Positions 7,975 through 15,272 of a DNA stretch of 19,959 nt are shown piece by piece. The DNA comes from an uncultured Rhizobiaceae group bacterium (GTDB taxonomy: Bacteria; Pseudomonadota; Alphaproteobacteria; Rhizobiales; Rhizobiaceae). The notes under the pieces were generated by a model. It saw only the letters and a list, made by a program, of their open reading frames with translations. It was not told where the DNA came from and searched no databases. Location: assembly GCA_937944075.1 (NCBI GenBank), contig CALDZZ010000061.1, positions 1 through 19,959 of the forward strand, given 5' to 3'. How positions within the stretch are numbered: the stretch's first letter is position 1; each line of letters starts with the position of its first letter. Made by a program: the position numbers and the translations under genes.

Positions 7975-9626
7975 TGCCTACCATGTTGCATACGGGTGAG
8001 GCACCGGCAAATGACAGCTTGCGCAAGCGCATCATGGTAATGGGCCCTGCTGCCCATGGCATTGCTGCTGCACTGGTCAGAATGCAAAGCAATTCTGAAA
8101 TTCACTCGGCGAATACAGCCGCAGAAGCTATTGAAATTTTGAAAACTGGTGACTTTGACCACCTGTTGATCGACAACCGTTCAGATGGTGCAATGAGCTT
8201 GACCATTCCGGCACTCTCCAGACTGGAATCCATTGAGAATATTACCGTACTTGCAGGTCCACAGTCAGGACCCTCCATTTCGGCACTACCGGGCGTCGCA
8301 AACGTTATCTCTGCACCATACAACCCGGTTGAAATTGCAAATTCACTCGACATCGAGATCCGTGACAGTCGCAAAGCAGACAAGCCTGAGCAAAACAGGG
8401 GTCGCCGTGCAAGCGATGCAGTCAAGGCTGATAAGGATCCTGAAATCCACGGGGAGGTGGAAGAAGCCAGTGCAGAAGGTCATGTAGAAGATGAGCGTCC
8501 CCTCGTTCTTCGCATGCTCTCTGCACTGGCTCACATGATACCGGGGCTTACTCCCCTGCTCTCATTGTTATACAAAAACCTGGCGCTGACGGTTCTTTCT
8601 GCACTCTTCATTGCCTTTGTCAGCTATGGCATCATGATTGCCTACTTCCTGACTTCTGGTGATTGGTCCAGCCCATTGCAACTACAACGTGGTCATGAGC
8701 TTGTCATCAAGGCTGAGCGTGACATGGGTGAGTTGAAAGTAAAACGCAACCTGGTCACACAGCAACTTGCAGAAGCCGGCAATAAGGCTTCGCGTGGCCG
8801 CTCTGCCCTGGAACGTGCAGAAACACTTGCAAACATCACCAGTGTCACAATCACTCAGGAAACTGAAAACCATATTGAAAGACAATTGTTGATCAAGGAT
8901 GAGATTCATGCACTGCGCAGCGTCTTGAATTCTTATGGTTCATCAAGCAGCCGTCGTGCAGAACGTGCGCGCCTGCAAAATGAATTCAGACGCCGCATCA
9001 TTACCCGCAACCTGTATCAGCGTTCGTTGCTTAACCTGTCTGAAGTTGAAGAGAATATCGTCAACTTGCGTGAGAAAATCTCTGCCAAGAAGACAGAACT
9101 AAAATTGAGCGAGCAGTCGATTGCATATCTTGCACAGTTGAAAGACCAGCTTTCTTCAAACAAGGACAAGGCAACCCTTTATGGCGGCAAGGCCGAGTTT
9201 ATTCCGATTGCAAACCAGGTCATAGAGGTTCAACAGGTTCGCGCTTCTGGCAAGGCCGACGTTGCAGAATATGAAGCAAGCTCGCAAACACTAAACAACA
9301 GTCTTTCGGTTTTGACCAAGTCCATTACCGAATTAGAGAACACACCGATGATCAGGGCACAAGAACAGCCTGTGAACGTCTTGTTTGTTCCTTATGACAA
9401 TTTGGATGCCTACACCAAGGGTGAGCATCTTTATACCTGCGCCATCGCCATTATCTGGTGCAGCGAAGTGGGCACTGTCGGTGCTCCCATCGGTGGCGAA
9501 ATCGTAACTACGCATCCATTTTTTGGCAAACCAATCCGTGGCCAGTTCGTTGAAGCGAACCTGACTGAAAAATCAGCAGCACAGAAAGAGATTATCCATG
9601 TTGGACGTCCTCCGCTATTCTTCTAG
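7971..9626 (+). CDS. Exopolysaccharide secretion adaptor: pseudoreceiver domain, one TM helix, periplasmic coiled coil and membrane-fusion domain
   Basis: A 551-residue protein whose ATGA start overlaps the synthase stop by four bases, so the two are translationally coupled. Residues 20-130 follow a CheY-like alternation of strands and helices. DHLLIDNRSDG (63-73) resembles a phosphoacceptor strand with Asp68. The acidic pair expected at the first strand is absent (KRIMVMGP, 19-26), and the conserved lysine is replaced by Ala115 in ISAPYNP, so it is probably a degenerate receiver. A charged linker (131-178) precedes a single transmembrane helix at about 203-227. A long coiled coil (about 236-460) and a beta-rich membrane-fusion/HlyD-like domain (about 466-551) follow. 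The topology parallels Alg44 of alginate export, which has PilZ at its N-terminus. The role as bridge between synthase and outer-membrane exporter is inferred. Confidence 0.82.
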   Translation: MMPTMLHTGEAPANDSLRKRIMVMGPAAHGIAAALVRMQSNSEIHSANTAAEAIEILKTGDFDHLLIDNRSDGAMSLTIPALSRLESIENITVLAGPQSGPSISALPGVANVISAPYNPVEIANSLDIEIRDSRKADKPEQNRGRRASDAVKADKDPEIHGEVEEASAEGHVEDERPLVLRMLSALAHMIPGLTPLLSLLYKNLALTVLSALFIAFVSYGIMIAYFLTSGDWSSPLQLQRGHELVIKAERDMGELKVKRNLVTQQLAEAGNKASRGRSALERAETLANITSVTITQETENHIERQLLIKDEIHALRSVLNSYGSSSSRRAERARLQNEFRRRIITRNLYQRSLLNLSEVEENIVNLREKISAKKTELKLSEQSIAYLAQLKDQLSSNKDKATLYGGKAEFIPIANQVIEVQQVRASGKADVAEYEASSQTLNNSLSVLTKSITELENTPMIRAQEQPVNVLFVPYDNLDAYTKGEHLYTCAIAIIWCSEVGTVGAPIGGEIVTTHPFFGKPIRGQFVEANLTEKSAAQKEIIHVGRPPLFF

Positions 9627-10944
9627 AAAAGTGAAACCATTCACACTTGCATTCGGTGCAATCATGCTCTTGAGCGGTTGCTCGGCATCGACCTACGAAA
9701 ACAAAACGTATTTCGAGCAGGACAATCGTGGCTTTTTTGAAAAACTCAAAAAAGAACCAAAGTTCGAGCGTAAGGATTTTGTTGAAGGTGATGATCTACG
9801 CAATCAACATGAAACGCATGTGCAAAAGAGTGATCCTGAAGTTGATACAAAGGTAAAGGTAGTTACCAGAAAGCCTGTGGCAAAATCAGTTGAAAAATTT
9901 AACATTGATCCAATCAAGCTTTCCCGTGTGAATGTAGACACAAACAGTGCCGCTTGCCGTTACCTGCGCAAGTCTGCAGATGCGGAGGCGTTTATAGTTG
10001 GCTCCCCTACTCTGTCGGCTTCTTCAGATGATGAAGGCTCCGGCTCGGTGAACATTGGCATGAACCTGCTTGACTTCCACAAGGCAGACCTGATCCGGGC
10101 TTCCGGGGATGCACGCTGTCGCCTGCATGAGGCTTCCAAGAAAATCGAGGCAACATTGGGTCTAGGCGTTGAGGCAAATCGCTTTGCCCGTTCAGATGCA
10201 AAGGCCAAATATATCAGGGACAACCTTGGGTATTTGAACAAGATTGAACGTCGTTCCCAGCAATTGTTGAACCAGGGCGCACTGACCGTGCAGGACACAA
10301 ATCTGGTCAGTTTGCGCATAGATGAATTGAAAGCTGAAATGCTACAAGCGCAAGCAGAAGCTGATCAGCGTCGCGGATTACCAGCCTTTGATGTCAATCA
10401 GGTAAGAAGCCGTCATGGCGCACTGGTTGAGGCCACAAGTGACCTGCAAAACATTGAGCGTGAAATCCGCACCAATGATGCACTGGAACTGAGCGTCAAC
10501 ACGGGCTACCGCTACAACGAAACATTCAATGAAACACTTCAGCGAAACGACAATGATGGTGTCTTTGCAAGTGTTAGTGTTGGCGTTCGCCTGGGTGCTC
10601 TTTCCGCACAAAGAAATCGCGCAGAAGAGGAAGCGGCAGGCGCGCGCCTGGATGCCCTGTTTGAAGAGAACACAGGAACGATCTGGAAAAGTGGATTTTC
10701 TGATCGCGCAATTTCGAGAATGGTGGCTGATCTGAAAAAATCAGACAGGGAACTTACCGCTGCAATGATCAAGGCAAATGACACGATCAACCGTCTGGGT
10801 GCAGCTGATAGGCCTGAGGTTATGAGAGCACGCTTGCAAACCAAGCTTGAAAAAGTTCGCGTCGGTGCAAACCGTGCAGCCGTTCGCGCCTCTATCAGAC
10901 AGCTTGAAGAAAACCAGAGAAAGATCCGCGCCCTTTCAGATTAA
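9598..10944 (+). CDS. TolC-like outer-membrane efflux lipoprotein of the exopolysaccharide export system
   Basis: A 448-residue protein starting 29 bases inside the adaptor gene, which indicates coupled translation. A short signal sequence ends in the lipobox LSGC, so Cys28 is the probable lipidated residue. After a charged, variable segment (30-100) the protein is two similar halves. Each has a pair of short beta strands leading into a helix: residues 133-174 (SVNIGMNLLDFHKADLIRAS) and 297-345 (SVSVGVRLGALSAQRNRAEE). Long helical, coiled-coil regions follow each one (about 175-258 and 340-448). This duplicated strand-helix plan is that of TolC-type outer membrane factors, which act as trimers with four strands per subunit. 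Sequence similarity to known TolC proteins is weak, so the call rests on architecture, the lipobox and the position after an adaptor gene. Confidence 0.75.
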   Translation: MLDVLRYSSRKVKPFTLAFGAIMLLSGCSASTYENKTYFEQDNRGFFEKLKKEPKFERKDFVEGDDLRNQHETHVQKSDPEVDTKVKVVTRKPVAKSVEKFNIDPIKLSRVNVDTNSAACRYLRKSADAEAFIVGSPTLSASSDDEGSGSVNIGMNLLDFHKADLIRASGDARCRLHEASKKIEATLGLGVEANRFARSDAKAKYIRDNLGYLNKIERRSQQLLNQGALTVQDTNLVSLRIDELKAEMLQAQAEADQRRGLPAFDVNQVRSRHGALVEATSDLQNIEREIRTNDALELSVNTGYRYNETFNETLQRNDNDGVFASVSVGVRLGALSAQRNRAEEEAAGARLDALFEENTGTIWKSGFSDRAISRMVADLKKSDRELTAAMIKANDTINRLGAADRPEVMRARLQTKLEKVRVGANRAAVRASIRQLEENQRKIRALSD

Positions 10945-10960
10945 GCCAGGGATTGTGATG

Positions 10961-10988
10961 CCTGCATGATAATCATGTTGTCAGCAGG
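10961..10988 (+). repeat. Hairpin in the gap after the exporter gene
   Basis: CCTGC (10961-10965) and GCAGG (10984-10988) flank a perfect small palindrome, CATGAT-A-ATCATG (10965-10977), in the 95-base gap between the exporter and the small secreted protein. The two pairings share base 10965 and are alternative folds. There is no T-run, so it is not a classical terminator. It may be a weak terminator or an mRNA-processing element. Confidence 0.3.
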
Positions 10989-11039
10989 TCTCATGAAGAT
11001 ATATGCTTCCCTTATCCAATTTGAGTGAGGGAAAGCACA

Positions 11040-11393
11040 GTGCTGCGTATATTTGTTTTGACTATAATGTTCCTGGTCTCAGCCACCATGACACTGGCTG
11101 GAGAGCGGAAAATGAATGGCGCTGAACTCAAACAGTTCCTGCCTACCATTAAAGCAAGTGGAGACAGCTCTTCACAGACCTTCAGCGAGAAAGGTTTGAC
11201 TACCTATGTCTTTGATGGACGCGCGAGTGAAGGCCGCTGGATGATACAGTCTGACCAGTATTGCTCTTCCTGGCCGCCCAATGATGTAATCGAATGCTAT
11301 GACGTTCTAGTTGACGAAAGCAGGCAGACGATAAACTGGATTGGCCCCCGTAACTCGGTCACCCAAAATACATACAAAATATTATCCCGATAA
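11040..11393 (+). CDS. Small secreted protein of unknown function
   Basis: The predicted protein is 117 residues from the GTG at 11040, chosen because GAGGG (11027-11031) lies 8 bases upstream; an in-frame GTG at 11025 would overlap that ribosome site. A signal peptide is clear (MLRIFVLTIMFLVSATMTLA, with cleavage near residue 20), so the protein should be periplasmic. The mature part contains TTYVFDGRASEGRWMIQ, YCSSWPP with Cys75 and IECYDV with Cys86, spaced to allow one disulfide, and NWIGP near the end. This pattern resembles small alphaproteobacterial exported proteins annotated as hypothetical, but I do not recognise a functional family. It could belong to the exopolysaccharide unit upstream, 95 bases away, or stand alone. 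Confidence 0.7.
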   Translation: MLRIFVLTIMFLVSATMTLAGERKMNGAELKQFLPTIKASGDSSSQTFSEKGLTTYVFDGRASEGRWMIQSDQYCSSWPPNDVIECYDVLVDESRQTINWIGPRNSVTQNTYKILSR

Positions 11394-11478
11394 ACTGTCA
11401 CACTACCCTCGAAAACGTCACTGTGTGTTCTTATATCAAGTTATCAGACAATGTTGTTTGCCGCATGTGGAGAGAACT

Positions 11479-11937
11479 ATGCAATTGACCGTGAATGGTA
11501 AAACCCGAGAAGTTGATGTAGAACCGGAAATGCCCCTGCTTTGGGTCTTGCGAGATGAACTCGGCATCACGGGTGTAAAATACGGTTGCGGCATCGCTCA
11601 ATGCGGTGCTTGTACCGTGCATGTAGACGGCGTGGCTATGCGCTCCTGCCAGATATCGGTTGGCGACCTTGAGGGCGAAGTAACCACAATCGAAGGATTG
11701 GGCACACCGGAAAACCTTCATGCAGTACAAGACGCCTGGGTCAAACATCAGGTTGCACAATGTGGCTATTGCCAGTCCGGGCAAATGATGCAGGCTGCCT
11801 CTCTTCTTGCAGAAAACAACAACCCCAGTGACGAAGAGATCAATGACGCCATGAGTGGAAATCTCTGCCGTTGTGGCACGTATCCGCGCATTCGCGAGGC
11901 GGTAAAAACCGCTTCCAAGACCATTCGGGAGGCGTAA
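11479..11937 (+). CDS. iorA: Isoquinoline 1-oxidoreductase-type small subunit, 2Fe-2S protein
   Basis: A 152-residue electron-transfer subunit of a molybdenum hydroxylase of the xanthine oxidase family. All eight cluster cysteines are present: Cys37, 42, 45 and 57 of the plant-ferredoxin-type cluster (YGCGIAQCGACTVHVDG), and Cys95, 98, 130 and 132 of the helical-domain cluster (QCGYCQSGQ and LCRCGTYPRI). The ATG at 11479 starts exactly at the usual family N-terminus (MQLTVNGK) and has GGAG six bases upstream. The gap to the molybdopterin subunit is two bases, so the pair forms an operon. The symbol follows the Brevundimonas isoquinoline oxidoreductase; substrate specificity is not determined by these motifs. 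Confidence 0.93.
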   Translation: MQLTVNGKTREVDVEPEMPLLWVLRDELGITGVKYGCGIAQCGACTVHVDGVAMRSCQISVGDLEGEVTTIEGLGTPENLHAVQDAWVKHQVAQCGYCQSGQMMQAASLLAENNNPSDEEINDAMSGNLCRCGTYPRIREAVKTASKTIREA

Positions 11938-11939
11938 CC

Positions 11940-14186
11940 ATGGGACGCATGAAAACAATTGCCAGAAGAAGTTTCCTCGTGGGTTCAGTTGCGCTTGCTG
12001 GCGGCGTTGCCTTTGGCACTTATCTTGTCAGGAAAACTCCGGAAAACCCGCTCAGTGCAGACATTGCCAAGGGTGAGGCCACTTTTAATCCATGGGTGAA
12101 AATCGACTCTGATAAAATAACACTGATTACCCCTCACGCTGACAGCGGACAGGGTGTCAGACATGTTCAGGCTGCCATGATTGCAGAGGAACTTGACCTT
12201 GAATTCGGTCAGTTTGAAACCGACTTCGGTGTTCCCAGCGCAGCATACTGGAACCGTGCCATGGCAGATGAAACAGTTCCCTTCATGGCAACTGACAAGA
12301 GCATGCCAGCAGAGGCAATGCGCAGCGTCATGGGCGGCCTGCTAAAGGTCTTGGGCATGCAGCTTACAGGTGGATCAACCTCCGTTGCCGACAGCTATGA
12401 AAAACTGCGCCATGCCGGAGCTGTTGCCAGGGAAACCCTGAAGCTTGCTGCCTCGGAAAAATCAGGCATTCCAATTGAAAACCTGAAAACTGAAAATGGC
12501 GCAGTCATCCTGCCTGACGGGTCCCAATATAAATACACAGAACTGGCTGAACTCGCAGCAACACTAGAGCCTGTTCAAGATGTAACCTTGCGCAATCCTG
12601 CTGAATGGCGCCTGCTTGGCAAACCAATGGAACGCCTCGACATTCTTGCAAAATCAACAGGTACCTTGAGTTACGGAATTGATGCCTCGGTTGAGGGCAT
12701 GGTGCATGCAACTGTCAAAATGAATCCGCGCAAGGGTGGCAAGCTGAACAGCTTTGATGCAACGGCTGCAAAATCCATGCGCGGCGTAAAGGAAATAATG
12801 GAAATTTCCGGAGGCGTAGCCGTTGTTGCAGACAACACATGGCGAGCAATTCAGGCCGCCAATGAAATAGAATTCGATTGGGGTGAAGCCCCCTATCCTG
12901 CCGAGCAGGAAGATCACTGGAAAGCAATCAGTGCTTCCTTTAACGAAGACAGCATGGACATGGAATGGCGCAACGATGGCGACATCGCAGCAGCCCTTAA
13001 AGACGATGACGACACGATCGTGGAGGCGGAATACCGCTCACCTTACGTTGCTCATGCGCCATTGGAGCCTTTGAACGCCATCATCAAGGTAACGGATGAA
13101 AAGGTCGAAGTCTGGACCGGCCATCAAATTCAAAGGCAATTGCAAGTAATCGTTTCCGGCATTACCGGTCATGATCAGGATGACGTCATCCTGCACAATC
13201 AGTATATGGGCGGCAGTTTTGGTCATCGTCTGGAGTTTGAACACATCAAGCAGGCAGCAGAAATTGCCAACCGGATGCGTGGCACGCCCGTAAAGCTGAC
13301 CTATAGCCGTGAGGAAGATTTCATCCATGATTTCCCACGTCATATTTCCATGGGGCGCGGACGCGGCAAGGTCAAGGATGGCAAGGTCGTTGCACTTGAC
13401 TTGAAAATTGCAGCACCTTCCGTTGTCAGTTCACAAATGGGTCGCGCAAATATTCCTGCAGCCGGCCCTGATGCAATGATTGCGACTGGCGCCTGGAATA
13501 ATCCCTATAAAATTCCAGATTACAGAATGTGTGCCTTCCGCGCACCTGAGCTTTCACCGACCTCATCATGGCGAGCCGTAGGTGCCCCCGGCGCAGGGTT
13601 CATTTTTGACTGCATGCTGGATGAACTTATTCACAAGGCGGGCGCTGATCCGCTTGAAGAACGAATCCGATTGATGGATCACGACGTTTCAAGAAAAGTG
13701 CTTGAAGCTGTAGGCGAAATGTCCTCATGGGGCAGCACCCTGCCTGAAGGTACCGCAAGAGGCGTTGCCTTCGTGGAAAGCTTCGGCGTGCCTGTTGCAG
13801 AAGTTGTTGAAGTCACCAGTACTGAAGACGGCATCAAGCTGAACAAGGTGTGGGTTGCTTGTGATGTTGGAAAGGTAATGGACCCAGTAAACTTCGAAAA
13901 CCTGGTACAGGGCGGTGTTATCTTTGGATTGGGTCATGCGATGAACTGCGAAATCACCTATTCTGACGGAATGGCTGAACAGGAAAACTACAACACCCAT
14001 GCCGGCATGCGCTTGAATCAGTGCCCAGAGATTTTTGTCAAGGGACTGGAAAATGCACCTGACATCAGAGGCATTGGCGAACCCCCAGTTCCACCTGCAG
14101 CGCCAGCTCTTGCGAATGCAATTTTTGCAGCAACAGGAAAACGTATCCGCGAATTACCATTAAACAGGCATATTGATTTCGTTTGA
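11940..14186 (+). CDS. iorB: Isoquinoline 1-oxidoreductase-type molybdopterin-binding subunit, TAT-exported
   Basis: The 748-residue catalytic subunit of a periplasmic molybdenum hydroxylase that would oxidise a nitrogen heterocycle or an aldehyde with water as the oxygen source. The start ATG 11940 is supported by GGGAGG seven bases upstream (11927-11932). The N-terminus is a twin-arginine signal, ARRSFLVGSVALAGG (8-22). Molybdopterin-region motifs include ITPHADSGQGVRH (63-75), APLEPLNAI in the middle, GGSFGHRLEFEHIKQAAEIA, and the C-terminal GIGEPPVPPAAPALANAI, with Glu714 in the position of the catalytic glutamate. The length fits this family, in which a single chain holds a duplicated domain set. 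It is partnered with the preceding 2Fe-2S subunit. No cytochrome c subunit and no XdhC-type maturation gene is found nearby, so electron acceptor and insertion factor must be encoded elsewhere. Confidence 0.92.
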   Translation: MGRMKTIARRSFLVGSVALAGGVAFGTYLVRKTPENPLSADIAKGEATFNPWVKIDSDKITLITPHADSGQGVRHVQAAMIAEELDLEFGQFETDFGVPSAAYWNRAMADETVPFMATDKSMPAEAMRSVMGGLLKVLGMQLTGGSTSVADSYEKLRHAGAVARETLKLAASEKSGIPIENLKTENGAVILPDGSQYKYTELAELAATLEPVQDVTLRNPAEWRLLGKPMERLDILAKSTGTLSYGIDASVEGMVHATVKMNPRKGGKLNSFDATAAKSMRGVKEIMEISGGVAVVADNTWRAIQAANEIEFDWGEAPYPAEQEDHWKAISASFNEDSMDMEWRNDGDIAAALKDDDDTIVEAEYRSPYVAHAPLEPLNAIIKVTDEKVEVWTGHQIQRQLQVIVSGITGHDQDDVILHNQYMGGSFGHRLEFEHIKQAAEIANRMRGTPVKLTYSREEDFIHDFPRHISMGRGRGKVKDGKVVALDLKIAAPSVVSSQMGRANIPAAGPDAMIATGAWNNPYKIPDYRMCAFRAPELSPTSSWRAVGAPGAGFIFDCMLDELIHKAGADPLEERIRLMDHDVSRKVLEAVGEMSSWGSTLPEGTARGVAFVESFGVPVAEVVEVTSTEDGIKLNKVWVACDVGKVMDPVNFENLVQGGVIFGLGHAMNCEITYSDGMAEQENYNTHAGMRLNQCPEIFVKGLENAPDIRGIGEPPVPPAAPALANAIFAATGKRIRELPLNRHIDFV

Positions 14187-14216
14187 TCCAAAAAACGGGA
14201 CAACCGTCACAGACTG

Positions 14217-15272
14217 TTAAACCAGACGGGCACCTGAAGTTTTGTCGAAGAAATGAATGTTTTCCTTAGTGGCATCAAAATGCAGGGTGTCGCCCAGCTT
14301 GATATCACCCAAGGTTTCGAACTTGGCGATAAACTCATTGCCCTGCCCTGTAACCAGGTGTGCAAGGACGTGATCACCCAGTTGCTCCACCACATCCAGT
14401 GTTCCGGACAGGACCGCTTTTTGCTTTGTTGTTTGCTTCAGATGCTCCGGGCGAATGCCGATATCAATGGCGTTCACTTCTTGTGACAGCTTCACAGAGA
14501 CTTTTTTGCCACCAATGCTAAACCCGCCCTTTTCCTGACTTGCCTCAAAGAAATTCATTGAGGGACTGCCAATAAACTCGGCCACAAACTTGTTGGCCGG
14601 GTTTTCATAAAGCTCCATGGGGGCGCCATATTGCTCAATAAGACCATCACGCAAAACAACAATCTTGTCTGCAAGGGTCATCGCCTCAACCTGGTCATGC
14701 GTCACATAAACAATCGTTGTTTTAAGTCGCTGATGCAGTCTGGCGATTTCCAGGCGGGTTTGCCCTCGCAAGGCAGCATCAAGATTGGACAAGGGCTCAT
14801 CAAACAAGAATACATCCGGCTCACGAACGATCGCACGACCAATTGCCACGCGTTGGCGCTGGCCACCAGAAAGAGCACGCGGTGTACGTTCAAGATAATT
14901 CTCGATATCAAGAATCTTGGCAGCTTCCCGGACGCGTCGGTCAATTTCATCCTTGGGTGTTTTTGCCTGAATAAGACCAAAAGCCATGTTTTTATAGACG
15001 GTCATATGCGGATATAGTGCGTAGGTCTGAAATACCATGGCCACGCCCCTGTCTGCAGGCGCCACATCATTTACGACCCTGTCACCAATGGAAATATCAC
15101 CGCTTGTAACCTCTTCAAGCCCTGCAATCATTCGCAAAAGTGTTGACTTGCCACAACCGGAAGGGCCAACAAATACCACAAAGTCACCATCCGCAATATC
15201 AAGATCAATTCCGTGAATAACTTGCGTTTCGCCATACGCCTTTCGGGCATCTCTAATTGTTAATCCAGCCAT
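14217..15272 (-). CDS. smoK: ABC transporter ATP-binding protein of the polyol importer (SmoK/MtlK/UgpC type)
   Basis: A complete 351-residue ATPase of the MalK/UgpC group. Walker A GPSGCGKST is at 36-44, Q-loop Gln82 in VFQTYALYPHM, signature LSGGQRQRVA at 134-143, Walker B VFLFDEP at 154-160 and switch His192. The C-terminal part carries the TOBE-type segment with IGIRPEHL (about 270-280), the regulatory domain of this group. The gene is the last of the minus-strand operon, and its ATG lies 13 bases inside the 3' end of the mannitol dehydrogenase gene, so the two are coupled. Its ATP hydrolysis would drive uptake through the two permeases encoded at 17645-19433. The 30-base gap to the convergent gene on its left shows only a weak ACGG-GACAA-CCGT hairpin. 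Confidence 0.94.
   Translation of the reverse strand: MAGLTIRDARKAYGETQVIHGIDLDIADGDFVVFVGPSGCGKSTLLRMIAGLEEVTSGDISIGDRVVNDVAPADRGVAMVFQTYALYPHMTVYKNMAFGLIQAKTPKDEIDRRVREAAKILDIENYLERTPRALSGGQRQRVAIGRAIVREPDVFLFDEPLSNLDAALRGQTRLEIARLHQRLKTTIVYVTHDQVEAMTLADKIVVLRDGLIEQYGAPMELYENPANKFVAEFIGSPSMNFFEASQEKGGFSIGGKKVSVKLSQEVNAIDIGIRPEHLKQTTKQKAVLSGTLDVVEQLGDHVLAHLVTGQGNEFIAKFETLGDIKLGDTLHFDATKENIHFFDKTSGARLV

Noticed and set aside
8380..8440. Possible PilZ-like arginine motif in the linker of the adaptor (NRGRRASDA)
   Set aside because: The spacing does not fit RxxxR, and there is no following D/N-x-S-x-x-G segment or barrel-like sequence; the stretch is a charged linker.
14187..14216. Terminator between the convergent molybdoenzyme and ATPase genes
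   Set aside because: Only a 4-bp ACGG/CCGT stem without a T-run is visible, too weak to call.
14631..15017. 128-codon open frame on the plus strand within the ATPase gene
   Set aside because: It is a complementary-frame shadow of a well-conserved ATPase containing the signature and Walker B motifs.
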